64,000 nucleotides of DNA from Pomphorhynchus laevis. Its lineage: Eukaryota; Acanthocephala; Palaeacanthocephala; Echinorhynchida; Pomphorhynchidae. The position numbers and the translations under genes are program-made. The notes below the pieces were generated by a model. It worked only from the letters and a program-made list of their open reading frames with translations, had not been told where the DNA came from and did no database searches. The DNA lies in contig WNNJ02003858.1 of assembly GCA_012934845.2 (NCBI GenBank), forward strand, positions 1 through 64,000, given 5' to 3'. This document shows positions 1-12,700 of this stretch, one piece after another. Numbering within the stretch: the stretch's first letter is position 1; each line of letters starts with the position of its first letter.

Positions 1-790
1 CACTGGTGATGACCGGATTGTGAGCTGCACTAGTGGTGTAGATATACATTGTTGTATATTACTTTCGGTAGGGAATCGTATTATAACGATCTATTAGAAA
101 CCTACCCTATGTGTGTGATCTGCTAGGCGGATCACTGTTTTTGATGCTGCCACTTGCAATGAATGTTTTTAATTTAACTTGACTGCATCCGTGAGTTGAA
201 ATTCTTCTGGTTGTGACACGATATTATTTTCACATGTATTGACTCTTATTCTTAATACAGCATGACGCTATTAATCAGCCTGGGTGGGTCTCATCAGCTG
301 CCGACCGTTTCGACCCTTATTATCTGCTTACTCTTGTGCACTGGTGCTGATCGTCTTTGAATTCAGGACGTCTGTATCTTGATTCAACGCTACATCTACT
401 TGGCTGGCTGCTCCAGTGGTGTATATATATTGTTGTATATTACTTTCGGTAGGGGATCGTATTATAACGATCTATTAGAAACCTACCTTATGTGTGTGAC
501 CCGCTAGCCGGATCACTGTTTTTGATGCTGCCACTTGCAATCGATGTTTTTAATTTAACTTGGCTGCATCCGTGAGTTGAAATTCTTCTGGTTGTGACAC
601 GACATTCTCCTCGCATGTTTTGTTTATATTTTTGATACAGCAGGACGTTTCATTTTTCGACCCCTATTATCTGCTTACTCTGTACACTGGTGCTTTAAAC
701 TCAGGACGTCTGTATTTCGATTCAGCGCTACATCTACTTGGCTGGCTGCTCCAGTGGTGTAGATATATTGTTGTATATTACTTTTGGTAG
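1..790. repeat. Tandem repeat, ~381-base unit, about two and a fraction copies (family 5)
   Basis: The landmark TTGTTGTATATTACTTT recurs near 49, 430 and 768, giving spacings of 381 and 338 bases; the second unit is shorter by an internal deletion. Each unit holds a short inverted pair around ATCGTATTATAACGAT and the motif GGATCACTGTTTTTGATG. The first unit carries hammerhead-core pieces on the minus strand at 258-316; in the second the CTGATGA part is missing. Unit length and ribozyme content resemble metazoan retrozyme-type tandem repeats, but no coding capacity is seen. Confidence 0.8.
258..316 (-). ncRNA. Hammerhead-like motif, swapped strand order (family 5, weak)
   Basis: On the minus strand, reading 5' to 3', GGGTC-GAAA-CGGTC is followed by GGCAG-CTGATGA-GACCC and then, after about 17 bases, GCGTC-ATGCTG. 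GGGTC pairs with GACCC (stem II), ACG with CGT (stem III, only 3 bp) and TGCTG with CGGCA (stem I, after one mismatch). The strand order is the one seen in families 1-3, but stem III is too short to be convincing. Only one complete copy exists in the window. Confidence 0.4.
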
Positions 791-1695
791 TGCTTATATA
801 TCCCCTACATTATATTACTTTTATTTATATCCCCTATATTATTTTTGATAAGGAATATATTATGTGTTATGCTATTATAATTGTCTTAAAACAAATATCC
901 AAATAACTAATCAATCAATATTTAATTAGGAAATAATGGCAATTGAAACAAAAATGTTGTGTTTATAAACGAATTATATCATTCAATGTGATGGGTACTG
1001 TTTTACTTCAATCAACTTTTGAATATCTGAAGTTGTCTTACACAATGCAACTGTCATATCGTGATGTACTTTTCAGAAACAAATTAGATTAATATAATTA
1101 TATTGATAAACTATAACTTTTTAGATGCTTCTTTTATTCACTTCAATATTGAACAATAAACTTTACATTTTTCTTGCAAAGAGAAATGTATAAGTATATC
1201 ATCTTAGGCCAATTCTGATTGTTTGTGTTATCCCTATTTAATCTATTTATCGTTTGCTTAATATCAATAATTTTAAAACTTATAACACTCGCGGTTCCTA
1301 TAAAATCCCTTTGCCGTCACAAGGGGATCACGGACTCCAGTTTGACAATCGCTGATCTAGATAATCGTTACATAAAATGAAATACATCATTAGAATGTAT
1401 TTTTCCCTATGCTCTGATGTGTTGAGAAATAGCAATCTAACATGATAACATAGCAGTTCAATATGATGACCTTTAATCTTAACTATGATGCATGATATAT
1501 TGTCTATTCATCAATTCACAAATATCGAATTATAAAGTTCCTAACTTATAAAATATAAGACTTAGAAAAATAAAAGATTTTTAAATTTATGTAGTATCTA
1601 TCAATCGTTTTAATCTATTTAAAAAATTTCAATTGTTTTCTAGTATTTTTTCTCAATTGTTTTCAACATTTGAATTGTTGAAATAAAGGAAAATT

Positions 1696-1946
1696 TCGAT
1701 CGACATCATGGAGTGGATGATGTCGATCGACTCATCAACAATTAATTAGAGTTGCGTAACAATCTGATTTAACATATGCCCCTGTTCTAATACTAACTGC
1801 AACACTTCATTGTAGAAGAAGCCATCTTGTTGATCGTTCCATCAGCTGCGGGGTTAGCTAAACACCGTCACCTACTGATGACAGGATGTCCAACCTCGTC
1901 GTAATGATTTATGACGAGGTTGAAAATAATATTTACAACCTCGTCG
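1696..1946. repeat. Two short hairpins (14-bp and 10-bp arms)
   Basis: TCGATCGACATCAT at 1696-1709 is the exact reverse complement of 1717-1730. CAACCTCGTC at 1891-1900 pairs with GACGAGGTTG at 1913-1922, and a third copy of the arm follows near 1937. They lie just upstream of PLE GIY-YIG fragments. No function is assigned. Confidence 0.7.
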
Positions 1947-1970
1947 TAAAGATTTTCGTTAATTATCAAT

Positions 1971-2341
1971 GATAATTGTAACTGCAATACCGCAGGTGTA
2001 GTGTATCTAATACAATGCACATGTGGATTGCAATATATAGGAAAAACATATCAAATGTTAAAAACTAGGTTTAGGCAACACATATATAATATACAGCATA
2101 ATAGTCAAACTATATTTCATAACATATGAGATTAATAGGACATGATATTAAAAACTGTAAATTATTTATTTTAGAACATATTATCGAAGAAAACATTTCA
2201 ATATTAAATCATAAAACTATTAGAAAAATAAGATTTTTAAATTAAAACGCTTAATTCCATGTACCCATTAGGATTGAATGACGTGGTACAAGTAATTGGC
2301 AGAAGTAGTAATAATAAACAACTATATTATAATAATCCGGT
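1971..2341 (+). pseudogene. PLE C-terminal GIY-YIG endonuclease fragment, copy 1
   Basis: The plus strand encodes GVVYLIQC, then LQYIGKT and LKTRFRQHIYN, the GIY-YIG core of Penelope-like elements (GxVYL, YxGxT, R in the following helix). A tail around PLGLNDVV is the usual end of such proteins. The reading frame is broken more than once and there is no RT next to it. It probably belongs to the PLE lineage whose RT fragments lie on the minus strand near 24 and 45 kb, as base composition and asparagine-rich style match; that assignment is inference. In PLEs this domain nicks target DNA to prime reverse transcription. Confidence 0.8.
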
Positions 2342-2371
2342 TAAATATTTATAAATATTAAATATTTATAA

Positions 2372-2682
2372 TAATTGTAACTGCAATACCACAGGTGTAG
2401 TGTATCTAATACAATGTACATTGGATTGCAATATATAGGAAAAACACATCAAATGTTAAAAACCGGGTTTAGGCAACACACATATAATATACAGCACTAT
2501 AGTCCCACTATATTTCATAAGCTATGAGATTAATAGGACATGATATTAAAAACTGTAAGTTTTTTATATTAGAACATATTACTGAAGAAAATAAGTCAAT
2601 ATTAAATCAAAAATTATTAGAAATAGAAGATTTTTGGATTAAATTCGGATCATTATATGATAAGAGCACTTTTGGAACATAA
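2372..2682 (+). pseudogene. PLE GIY-YIG endonuclease fragment, copy 2 (tandem)
   Basis: A second copy of the preceding fragment, about 400 bases downstream in the same orientation and highly similar, differing mainly in the tail, which here reads LLEIEDFWIKFGSLYDKS and stops at 2680-2682. The first part is frame-broken. The two copies look like a tandem duplication of a 5'-truncated PLE end. Confidence 0.75.
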
Positions 2683-2870
2683 TGACAGGCGGATATTTGG
2701 CTCAGTACTTTAATCTTTTAATTCACAATAGTATCTGATATCTTAAACATATCTGGCCATCTCGTCAAGGCGCATAAAAAACTATAAATTTTTCCTTGCT
2801 CGTTCTTGCAAAGTCAACATGTACTCTTTTCATTGATTTGATAGGATTGGCAAATTATGCAATTGTTGAC

Positions 2871-2948
2871 TTATTTTGCTGCTGCCAATCTTTGAAAATC
2901 TTCATACTGTTGCACGTAACTCTCTCTATCGGAGTCCATTTTACGCAT
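2871..2948 (-). CDS. Possible terminal exon of an unrecognised minus-strand gene
   Basis: A 25-codon frame, beginning MRKMDSDRESYVQQYEDF and ending LAAAK-stop, directly follows a TATAG acceptor-like sequence on the minus strand. It is charged and protein-like, unlike the low-complexity frames around it. No further exon was found and no family is recognised; it may be chance. Confidence 0.25.
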   Translation of the reverse strand: MRKMDSDRESYVQQYEDFQRLAAAK

Positions 2949-3544
2949 CTATACATAACAACGAGATAAAGCACTCAATGATACTATGTCTGGATGTCCT
3001 ACGTATATGATTATCAAACATTTTTCACAATATAGACAGAATTGCTACTCTAACTCAAAGTAGAACAATGTTGCTTTCTGTAATTAATTTGGCCTTCAAT
3101 TAAAAATTGAAGTTAATAAATTATAATATTATAATTTATTTAAAATATTTATTGATATATTTTCAGAAAATATCTAAACTTTAAATATTCATGATTAAAT
3201 TCTGCCTATAATTACTGATTTTTGACTTTAATGATAACCTTATAATTCATAGCGGCTTAAAGTTTGCGTTTCCATCATAATTATATTATCATGATAATGA
3301 TAGATATTGTATGAATTACAGGCCAAGAAGCCTTCGGATGCTATTACAGTGTTGTAAAAACGCTGGTTGAGGTAGCTAGGAAATGTACTGAGGACGTTAG
3401 ATTCATCTTCCTTCTAAAGTGTTTTATACACATATAAACTCTCCGAGTTTAAAATCTCGCAGAGTAACTTGCAAATGAACATATCAACGGTTTGTCTATA
3501 TTTTCAATCAGCTTTCCTTTATTAACGAAAATCTCACAAGTTAG

Positions 3545-3740
3545 AAAAGACTTTATCGCAATGTCTTAAGGTTAAATCAAAACTTTCGTCGAATAAATTT
3601 AAAATTTAAACGATATTCCAAAAAGAACAAATTACCTATTCGCATGTACAAGCGAAAACGATTAAACAAAGATAAAATGTTTAAATGCTTCCATTGTCAC
3701 GAAAAAGGCCACTGGTCAAGCGAATGCCCTCTTGCTCCAG
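3545..3740 (+). CDS. RECQL4: RECQL4 exon: basic segment and zinc knuckle
   Basis: Encodes NQNFRRINLKFKRY, a lysine/arginine-rich run, then CFHCHEKGHWSSEC, a CX2CX4HX4C knuckle. This pairing of an NF-R-N-K-like segment with a knuckle just before the helicase core is diagnostic for animal RECQL4. An in-frame stop at 3542-3544 and its TAG acceptor set the left edge; the preceding exon was not identified. Ends with a GTAAAT donor, phase 1. Confidence 0.8.
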
Positions 3741-6700
3741 GTAAATTAAATATTTATTTTTATTGTTTCAAGATACCCCTTTCTATGTAGAATCAACATT
3801 GATTTATGGTAGCGACGGTGAAGTGGTATACACAAGTAAGTTACTAAATATCAACTTTTTATGTCGATATTCATTCGCTTATATCTTTAATATGAACGTT
3901 ATCATAATTTTAAAATAATATCATTTTTCAATAAGTAAAATATAAGAGCCAATGAATCAAATTCGACGTTAAAGTTTTATATTTATTATAAGTTTTGTAT
4001 TAAATAATTTAAAATTATTAATAAATAATGAAACTATATTTTATATCGACTTTATTTATTGATTTATTTATTGAATGAAATTGTATAATCATTCGATTGG
4101 TGATGTATATGTGTTTTACCTAATTCTTACTATTATTATATATACTATATTAAGCAAAGTGCGGGAAACGCCTTTATTCACAATGTCATACAGGCAACCG
4201 AAACGGCCAGTGAGTACTTCATTCTACTGATGAGTGTTGCCGGATACTCATTGGTCTCTGGAAGTGACATGGTGACTGAAAATCGTGAATCGGAAATCAG
4301 TCTAACAAACAACATAATTGGGTTAAAAATCAATCGTAGCCAGCTTTGGCTTCTGGACCACAGTTTCAAGCGATTTTTCGCAATAACTATATATATATCG
4401 TATCGTATGAGATCATGAAGATCGATTGAAATCGGGATGGTGATCCTTTGATGAATGCTTATTTATGTAATGAATAGTTGCTAGCAGTCAAGAGCGCAGG
4501 CCAAGTACGGAGAGCGACAGCTCGAATCTCGGAAAGGTCAAATTTCAAAAAGGCGAAGAGTTGGTAGTCAGCCTTCTGATGAGCACGGGGCTACCAACAT
4601 GTGGCAAAAGCGGGCGAAACGAAAACGGCTGTGGCAATTTGGCCGTTAAAAGTCAGGGTGTATGGAATTGGATATCATGAAGGAAGGATACTGTAGCTGG
4701 TTTTAAATGCGAAAGTCACCTCGTGTGACCTAGCAACTATTCATTATATATAAATTGGTAGTGCGAAAAATCGCTTGTAACTGTGGTCCAGGAGCCTAAA
4801 CTGGCTACTATTGATTTAAAATCCATATGAGCTGCTAAAAAACTGGACTTCGATCATCAGCTCCATCAGTCTAATGTATCACTCCGAGACACCCCCAACC
4901 ACCCAGCAGTCATCGTCAGTCGGATGAAGTGGTTAGGGTACGTTTCGACTGCTTTTGTGATAACTATAAAGACACCAGCAATTCCTCACGATGCTAAACG
5001 AAGCTCAGGTGCATAAAGCGTTTTTACTGGCTTGTTGCGTGTGTGGACCTTCTAGTTATTCTTTATATAAGGCACAAATGCGTATCCGTTGATTACGAGG
5101 GCACTGAATTTCTCACAGGATTCCTGAAGGAATGCGTCATTTTATAAATTGTTATTGCGAAAAATCGCTTGAAACTGTGGTCCAGGAGCCAAAGCTGGCT
5201 ACGATTGATTTTTAATCCAAATTTGCTGCTAAATAACTGGACTTCGATCATCAGCTCCATCAGTCTAATGTATCACTCCGAGACGATCCTAACCACCCAG
5301 CAGTCATCGTCAGTCGGATGAAGTGGTTAGGGTACGTTTCGACTGCTTTTGTGATAACTATAAAGACACCAGCAATTCCTCACGATGCTATACGAAGCTC
5401 AGGTGCAGAAGCGTTTTTACTGGCTTGTTGCGTGTGTGGACCTTCTAGTTATTCTTTATATAAGGCACAAATGCGTATCCGTTGATTACGAGGGCACTGA
5501 ATTTCTCACAGGATTCCTGAAGGAATGCGTCATTTTATAAATTGTTATTGCGAAAAATCGCTTGAAACTGTGGTCCAGGAGCCAAAGCTGGCTACGATTG
5601 ATTTTTAATCCAAATTTGCTGCTAAATAACTGGACTTCGATCATCAGCTCCATCAGTCTAATGTATCACTCCGAGACGATCCTAACCACCCAGCAGTCAT
5701 CGTCAGTCGGATGAAGTGGTTAGGGTACGTTTCGACTGCTTTTGTGATAACTATAAAGACACCAGCAATTCCTCACGATGCTATACGAAGCTCAGGTGCA
5801 GAAGCGTTTTTACTGGCTTGTTGCGTGTGTGGACCTTCTAGTTATTCTTTATATAAGGCACAAATGCGTATCCGTTGATTACGAGGGCACTGAATTTCTC
5901 ACAGGATTTCTGTGAGAAATTATATATATACTAATTGGTGTTGCTTGATAGACTAGACTTCGATTCACGACTATCAGTCACAATGTCACTTCTAGACGAC
6001 CAACTTCACAATGTCACACAGGCAACCGAAACGACCAGTGAGTACTTCATTCTACTGATGAGTGTTATTATACACTACTAATAGTAGTGTATAATAATAT
6101 ATATACTTTTATTGTATAACCATAGTAGTGTATATAGTAGTATATATAATAGTATTATATATAGTAGTAATAGTAGTATATATATCAAGGCGATGTTGTA
6201 TAACTCGAAAATATCACTTGAAATATAATTTAAAAGTAATGTTTGGATACAGAAAATAAATTTTAGAAAATTATTGATCAGTTACACGATTTAATGTAGT
6301 GTTCATAATGTGTGCCATACACTATCGTGTATCTTTCAATCTTTGAAAGATTAAATTAAAATTGAATTTAGAATTAATTAAAATAAAACTTTAATATTAT
6401 TAAATTTCAAATAGTTTCGAGAATTGTTAAGTGCGGTTGTATTGCACAAACGAAATTTCGCTCTTGGAGGAGCTCATAAATATTAATGTTTGCTATTTAA
6501 GCGAGAAAATTGCTATACTATTTCTTTGTATAAATCTGTTTTTTTTTAATATGAATAGTTTACGATTACCAAGTAATTTTTGCTCATTGTTTACAATGAA
6601 TAATGTTTTTATCAATTCTTCAACACAAATCTTGAAAATCACTGGAACATTTTCCTAGACCAAAAATCCCCGCAGAAAATTTAATTTGAGGATTAACAAA

Positions 6701-9700
6701 TTTCACTCTATTCAAATTTATCGATTAATTTTAAAGTTTTTTTGCATAATTTTGACTGATATTACTAGTATTGCAAAGTCTTTTAGAAAACCTGAAGAGG
6801 CTAAAGTAAACACTAAATCTTGAATACACTCCTTAATCGTTATAAAAATACACTACGAAAGTTTTTATTCAGCCTTTCCGTGTGCACTTATTGTTGAGAA
6901 TTAAACAGAGACGAAATTAATTCTGCTTTAGGACCGTTGTTTGACTGTAAGTTTGAAGATGATGCAATAGATGAAAGACTTAAACGTATTCGGCTCACAT
7001 GTCCAAATTTGATAGAGGTCATCAAAATAATTCTTCGAGGTATTAAATGTTTAAAAAGATTAAATTTAATAATAATATTTTAAAAATATTTATTTAATCT
7101 GATTTATTCTTGCCGTATGACTTTGTTTTTATATAAAGAATCTAAGATATAAATTTCCTTTCATATTTTTCGTCAAATAATTTAAACGTTTTTACGTTTC
7201 AGAGGCTGCTGCTAATATCTTCAAGAATAAAATTTCACCTTCAATTTAAAAAACTTCAATTTACATAGATATAAATAAATCTTTTAATAAAAATATTAAA
7301 ATTGCATTTTCATTATATTATAAGAATGAATTGCAATATCTTAAGACATCACTAAAAACATGTTAACATCGCAATTTAATTAAGTGATTTAATAAGTTTT
7401 ATTTCATTTTATCATAATGAATTAATGAGATAATCGATCACTTTAGTGATCGATTATTTGGTTGTGTTGGTTCGAATTTGCACACATTTGTGCAAATTGT
7501 CAATACAAATTCTAAATTCAAAATTAATAAAAAACAAGGAGCTGAATAACTTAATAAATTTATTAAAATTCTAAATATATATCTACATTTGGCATACCTT
7601 TATATACCACTTCGGTATATAGAAGGAGTGAAAATGGGATAAAAGTGTGGATTTCATTGTATTTATACTTAGATCAGTCAATTTTCAAGATACAAATGAT
7701 GATGCCACTTGTTATGTCATTTTTGAACCATTTCTAAATTATTGTATTTTTAAACTAAAATTATTCAACATCACTTCATTACTTTATGAATGCACTGTGA
7801 ACATATGTATTCACTAATAGAATACATACGCATTACTTCAATTTTGTCAATTCTGCAGTAAGCGATATAACTCACCATCGCTATCAGCAGTATTCATAAC
7901 TCTCTTCAGCTTATCCGTAGCTTGTGAAGATATCAAGAATGAACGAGTTTTGATCAATATATGTTTCTATTCACAGAACTTAAATCGAGGTTGAGATAGA
8001 GGAGACGAGAGCGTTAAAATGATTAACAAGGTTCATTCCGTTTTGGTCATTACCTTGGTAATGATCTAAACACGAAATATTCAAAATTGCTTCACCATCC
8101 GTGGTATTTGGAATCTTTTCAATTTGCTAATTGGAATTAAATGCGTTTGATAAACCTTACTTGACTTGTTTGCTATAAAATTTCGAATTTAGTCTTCCTT
8201 TATAGATCAAATTAATACTCATGAAAATACACACGACATATTTTCCATAAAGCAAATATAATATATTTTTAAATTTAAAAAAATTTAAATTTAATTAAAT
8301 TTCATTGATTATAGTTATATTTGGAAAATACAGAGAAATAAGTAAATTATAATATATTCTTTTATTTATATGAAGAATGGAAGCAAAAGACAATTAATAA
8401 TGTGGCAATCATAATTGTTAACCGATTAGTTTAATTTTGTAACCACTTAAAATAAAATGTATTTGTATATCATATATTTAATTCAAGTAAATAGTTAATC
8501 TGATAATTGTATTTTGATAATGAAAAAGTTAATTCTGCATTAACCATAAAGTTTAATTCACTGTAGATACATTCTTATTGGTATTTCTTATTATTACATG
8601 CTTTCCATAGCGCAATAAACTTAAAATTATTTCGTTATATCATTAACGCATTTATTAGCTGAGTATATGAACTAATCAGATCAGATAACTGAATCTACAT
8701 TTTTTATACTATAAATAAATTATGATATAATTTATTTTTATAGATTATATGAGATTTTATACAAATAAAATAAAAAATAAAGTAAATAAATAATATGATA
8801 ATGAAATAGTCAAAATATTTTGATTTTGAAATGATTTCCTTAATAAAAACACAAAATAATATTTTATTCGAAAGCTTCATAATTTACAATAAATCAAAAT
8901 AAAGATAAATAATTTTAAATAATCAATAATTATATAAGATTTTATACAATAAAATAACTATTATATGAAGATATAATTTAAAATTGAAATTTAAAATAAA
9001 ATTTTCTAAAAATAATAATTAAGAAATAAAATATTTCTCTATTGTATGAAATAGAAAAACAGATCATTACACTTTTTTGAAAAGCAGATGAAAAATAAAT
9101 AATTATATAAGATTTTATACAATTTATAAAGTTGAAATTAAAAATTGAAGTTAAAAGAAGTCACTTTCTATAAATTGAATATTAAGTAACAGACGATGTA
9201 TAGCAAAACGGATTATAAGTAATCAGAAGGAACTGCTATGTTATCAGGTTTCCACCTCTATTCATCAACCTAACATAGCAGCGGGATCAGATACATGATA
9301 ATGACGTATTTCCTGCATCAATGATGTATTTTCTGCGGCAATAATGTCATTCCTGCAGTAATGACGTGTTTCCTACGTATTTTCAGCGGCAATAATTCGA
9401 ACAATCATAGTATAAGATACGTATTATGCAAACCTTATCATGATAACCGTATATTTGGGCGCGGATAATAAATGGTCTGAATATTATTAGTTTATATAAT
9501 AATGATTAATATAATCTGATATAGATTAATAACAATAATATTGATCGATCAATGCTGATCCATAATATCTATTAATATCGCTCATCTTAATTACAATTGA
9601 TTCTCTTGTATTGTTAATTAATAATAGTTTATATAAATTTTTAAAGTGTTGTTTTTTAATTTATTAAAAATTAATTTTAATTATCATTTAAAATTAATAA

Positions 9701-12700
9701 TTTATAAATTAATAAATACTCACAAATGAGATAATAAAATTTTTAAAAATAAATCATTTTTGAATTATTTATTTTATAAATAGGACCAATAATAGAAAAC
9801 ATGTTTGTTTGACCCTTCCAAGCTTATACATAGGGATAAGGATTACAGGTCATCAGGAGGAACTACGTGTTTTAATTAATATTTGTTTCTATTCCGATAA
9901 AATGATTGCTCGATAACATTATTGAATGTAGTGATCAATTAAAATCTAATGGCACAATTTATACTCGAGCAGAAGTAATTTTTTTTCTTTTAAATAGATA
10001 GCTAATTGATAGTTAAAGCATTTTCCATGTTTGCTTAAGGTGAAAGTGTACTTCTAAGTTGTAGAGATGATATATTTTTCGATGCACTGTCTATTGCAAG
10101 TCCAATTCTAAAGAAGACATGTACGTCCAATAGCATCGTTGTCTTCATTTGCCATAGTGTGGCATATATTGACTCAATTGTAAGTTAATTATGTATATTT
10201 AAACTTTAAATTTCCAGTTAAATTCAATTGTAATTATATTTTAAGTAAATATGAACAATATGATCAGCATTAACGTAATGTTTCGGCAAAGTAATATATT
10301 AATGTGATTGTATATGATTAGATATTCATGTCTATAAAACTTAATTGTTGTTTTTATTCAGATTTTATTACATTTTATTAGATATATTATTTAATTACAT
10401 TTTATTATAAAATTATAATATTTATAATATAATAATTAATTTTATTATCTTATTTTATTTAATATAATTCCATTGTTGTTGACATTGTTGATTGCAGCTG
10501 TAGTAATCTTAAAAAACTAATATCAATATTAATTTAATAATTAATAATATTTAATATTGTTACATATTATTAAAATTAATATTTGAATTTAAATATTAAT
10601 ATGTAATTATAATAAATTAAAAATGTATTATACATTATAATAAACCAATTTAAATTAGTAATTTTTGAAGATGTTTGATTTTACCCATTTAAATATTTCA
10701 TTGCAATTATTTATTTAATTTTTATTTAAAAATTAAATAAAAAATTAATCTTTTATTTTATTTTTATTTTATCATATTTTATTTTTAATTATTCAACATT
10801 ATAATTTTGTCCATAAAATTTTATTTTAAAGTAAACTTTAACAGAATGATATTTCAATTGGACGTCGTTTTCAATAATATTCTTAGCACAAATGAAGAGT
10901 GAATTGTTATCGTTTCCTTTTTAACGGAAACTTAATTTTGTTAGTTTAAAGCTTTCAACGAAAGCTTTTAATTTCCATTCGAATTTTTCAATAATCAGTA
11001 AACATAAATTATTTGTGCTATTTTTAGCACAAATGAACGGCGTAATTGTTACCGGATTACTGAAAAATTAGAATTACGTATTGAGACGTTCACGTTTATA
11101 CCGCAATAACTGATTTTTAAAAGAATTTTTGTATATTTTTTGTAATTCACAAAATATAGTTTATTTGAGATTTGAACAAATAAATTCGTCTTCAACAAGA
11201 CACAGTTTTTAATTTTATTATAGATAAATGTTTACAGTATTCAATTGTTTAAAATCACTTATTAAAATTAACGACTATTTGATAATTGATGCATTATTTA
11301 ACCAATAAACAATTTATTCTATTAAATAATAATTTACGAAGACATTAATAATTAATGATTACATATTTTGTTTAGTATGATCATTATAATTATAATATAA
11401 TTATATAATTATAATTATTTAAGTAAAACGTTTTCTATCAAAACGAGGCATTGGAATCTTTATTTTTCAATAACATAGGAATCCCTTTATTCAAAAAAAT
11501 TTCACATTGTATGTATGCACGGTCAAACGGATATATCTAAACGCAACAGTATTCTCTCAGATCTTGATAAGGCTGACATACTTTTTACTACACCGGAGTA
11601 TTTACTAGGAATTGCCAGGCAAAGATTCTTGCGAAAATTCAGTGCATTTTGGTTAATTCCTGCGATTTCGTTAGCCGTCATATGTGACGCACAGAATATA
11701 TCCCCTCTCTCAAAAGACTATCGTCCTTCGTATCTCTCTTCATGGAAGGTAAGTGCGTACTAACAATTTATTATTCCGAAAAATTGTATATTTTAATATT
11801 AAATCGTATTAACATAAACTAAATAAAAGATGAAAAACTGTAACCTTTTATAATTCTTAAAATTAAATCAAAATGTTAACAAACGATGATCGACCTCTAT
11901 AATAAAGAAGCCGGAACCTGACATATTACAGTTATTTCCAATGAAATTCATTTTACTTGATTAAAAATTAGCAGAAACTTTAATTAATGTCAACATTCTG
12001 GCCATATATAAATAGAAAAAATCATCGCATACTTGTCTGAAATTTAGCAGAAAAGTTAATTAATATAAATTGAAAATTTTACAAATTTAAATAATTATTT
12101 GGTTTTTAAAGTTTTTACATTGAATCATATTTGCTGGGGCTAATTAAATTTAAATCTGAACATTTTATACAAAAATAATTGTTTTAGTTGTATATAACTA
12201 TGTAATTTTAAAAATAAAAGGAATAACTAGAAATATTAAAATTAATTAATAATAATTAATATTCCAGTTAAAATAACTATAATTATGAATATAATTATTC
12301 CAGTAAAATAACTGAAATAATTCAAGCGTTTAGTTTATTTACGTGATTTTGAAATTATATAAAAATTAAGAGTATGTGAATAAATTTAAAAGTAATAAAA
12401 TTTAATTAATAAATTTTAATTTAGAATTTTAATTGTAATATTGGATTATTATTTGGCGAATCTCTAATTGTAGCTGGCCGTAATACATTTGCATATTTAA
12501 ATGATTTTTGATTTTTTACAACTAATTTAAATTAATCCTATGTTTTCCACACTTTAAGTGATTCGTTTGAAAATTTAGTCCTTACTGCAAATATACCTGT
12601 CACGTTGTGTCATTGGTATTACCAATTCATTTACAACAAGGCTTCTCGACGATATTTCAGCTAGCATACAATCAAATATCAAGATACTGGATTTAATGAA

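Larger units (their letters stand above)
4752..5925 (-). repeat. Tandem array, three ~393-base units (family 3)
   Basis: The hairpin GCGAAAAATCGC recurs at 4763, 5157 and 5550. Units two and three are almost identical; unit one differs by a few percent. Each unit ends in GACCACAGTTTCAAGCG on the minus strand. Single units occur at 25970-26300 and 55030-55525 in plus orientation. Confidence 0.9.
4140..6190. repeat. Mosaic of ribozyme-bearing repeat families 1, 4, 3, 1 in a RECQL4 intron
   Basis: About 4145-4400 is a family 1 unit (+), 4430-4747 a family 4 unit (+), 4752-5925 three tandem family 3 units (minus-sense ribozyme), 5935-6068 family 1 again as a back-to-back inverted piece, then a TAGTAGTGTATA minisatellite to 6190. 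The tails of families 1 and 3 share CTCCTGGACCACAGTTTC-type sequence, so they are related in architecture though their ribozyme stems differ. No coding capacity. Confidence 0.75.

Noticed and set aside
1840-1900. CTACTGATGACAGG near GCTAAACACC, resembling hammerhead words
   Set aside because: GAAA reads TAAA and no stem II partner is found; at best a remnant.
3333-3420. Possible extra RECQL4 exon (VVKTLVEVARKCTEDVRFIF) after a TATTACAG acceptor
   Set aside because: No clear donor, and the sequence does not match the region expected before the zinc-knuckle exon.
6431-6658. A 75-codon plus-strand frame
   Set aside because: Phenylalanine- and asparagine-rich, in AT-rich intron DNA just upstream of a RECQL4 exon; no motif and no splice logic.
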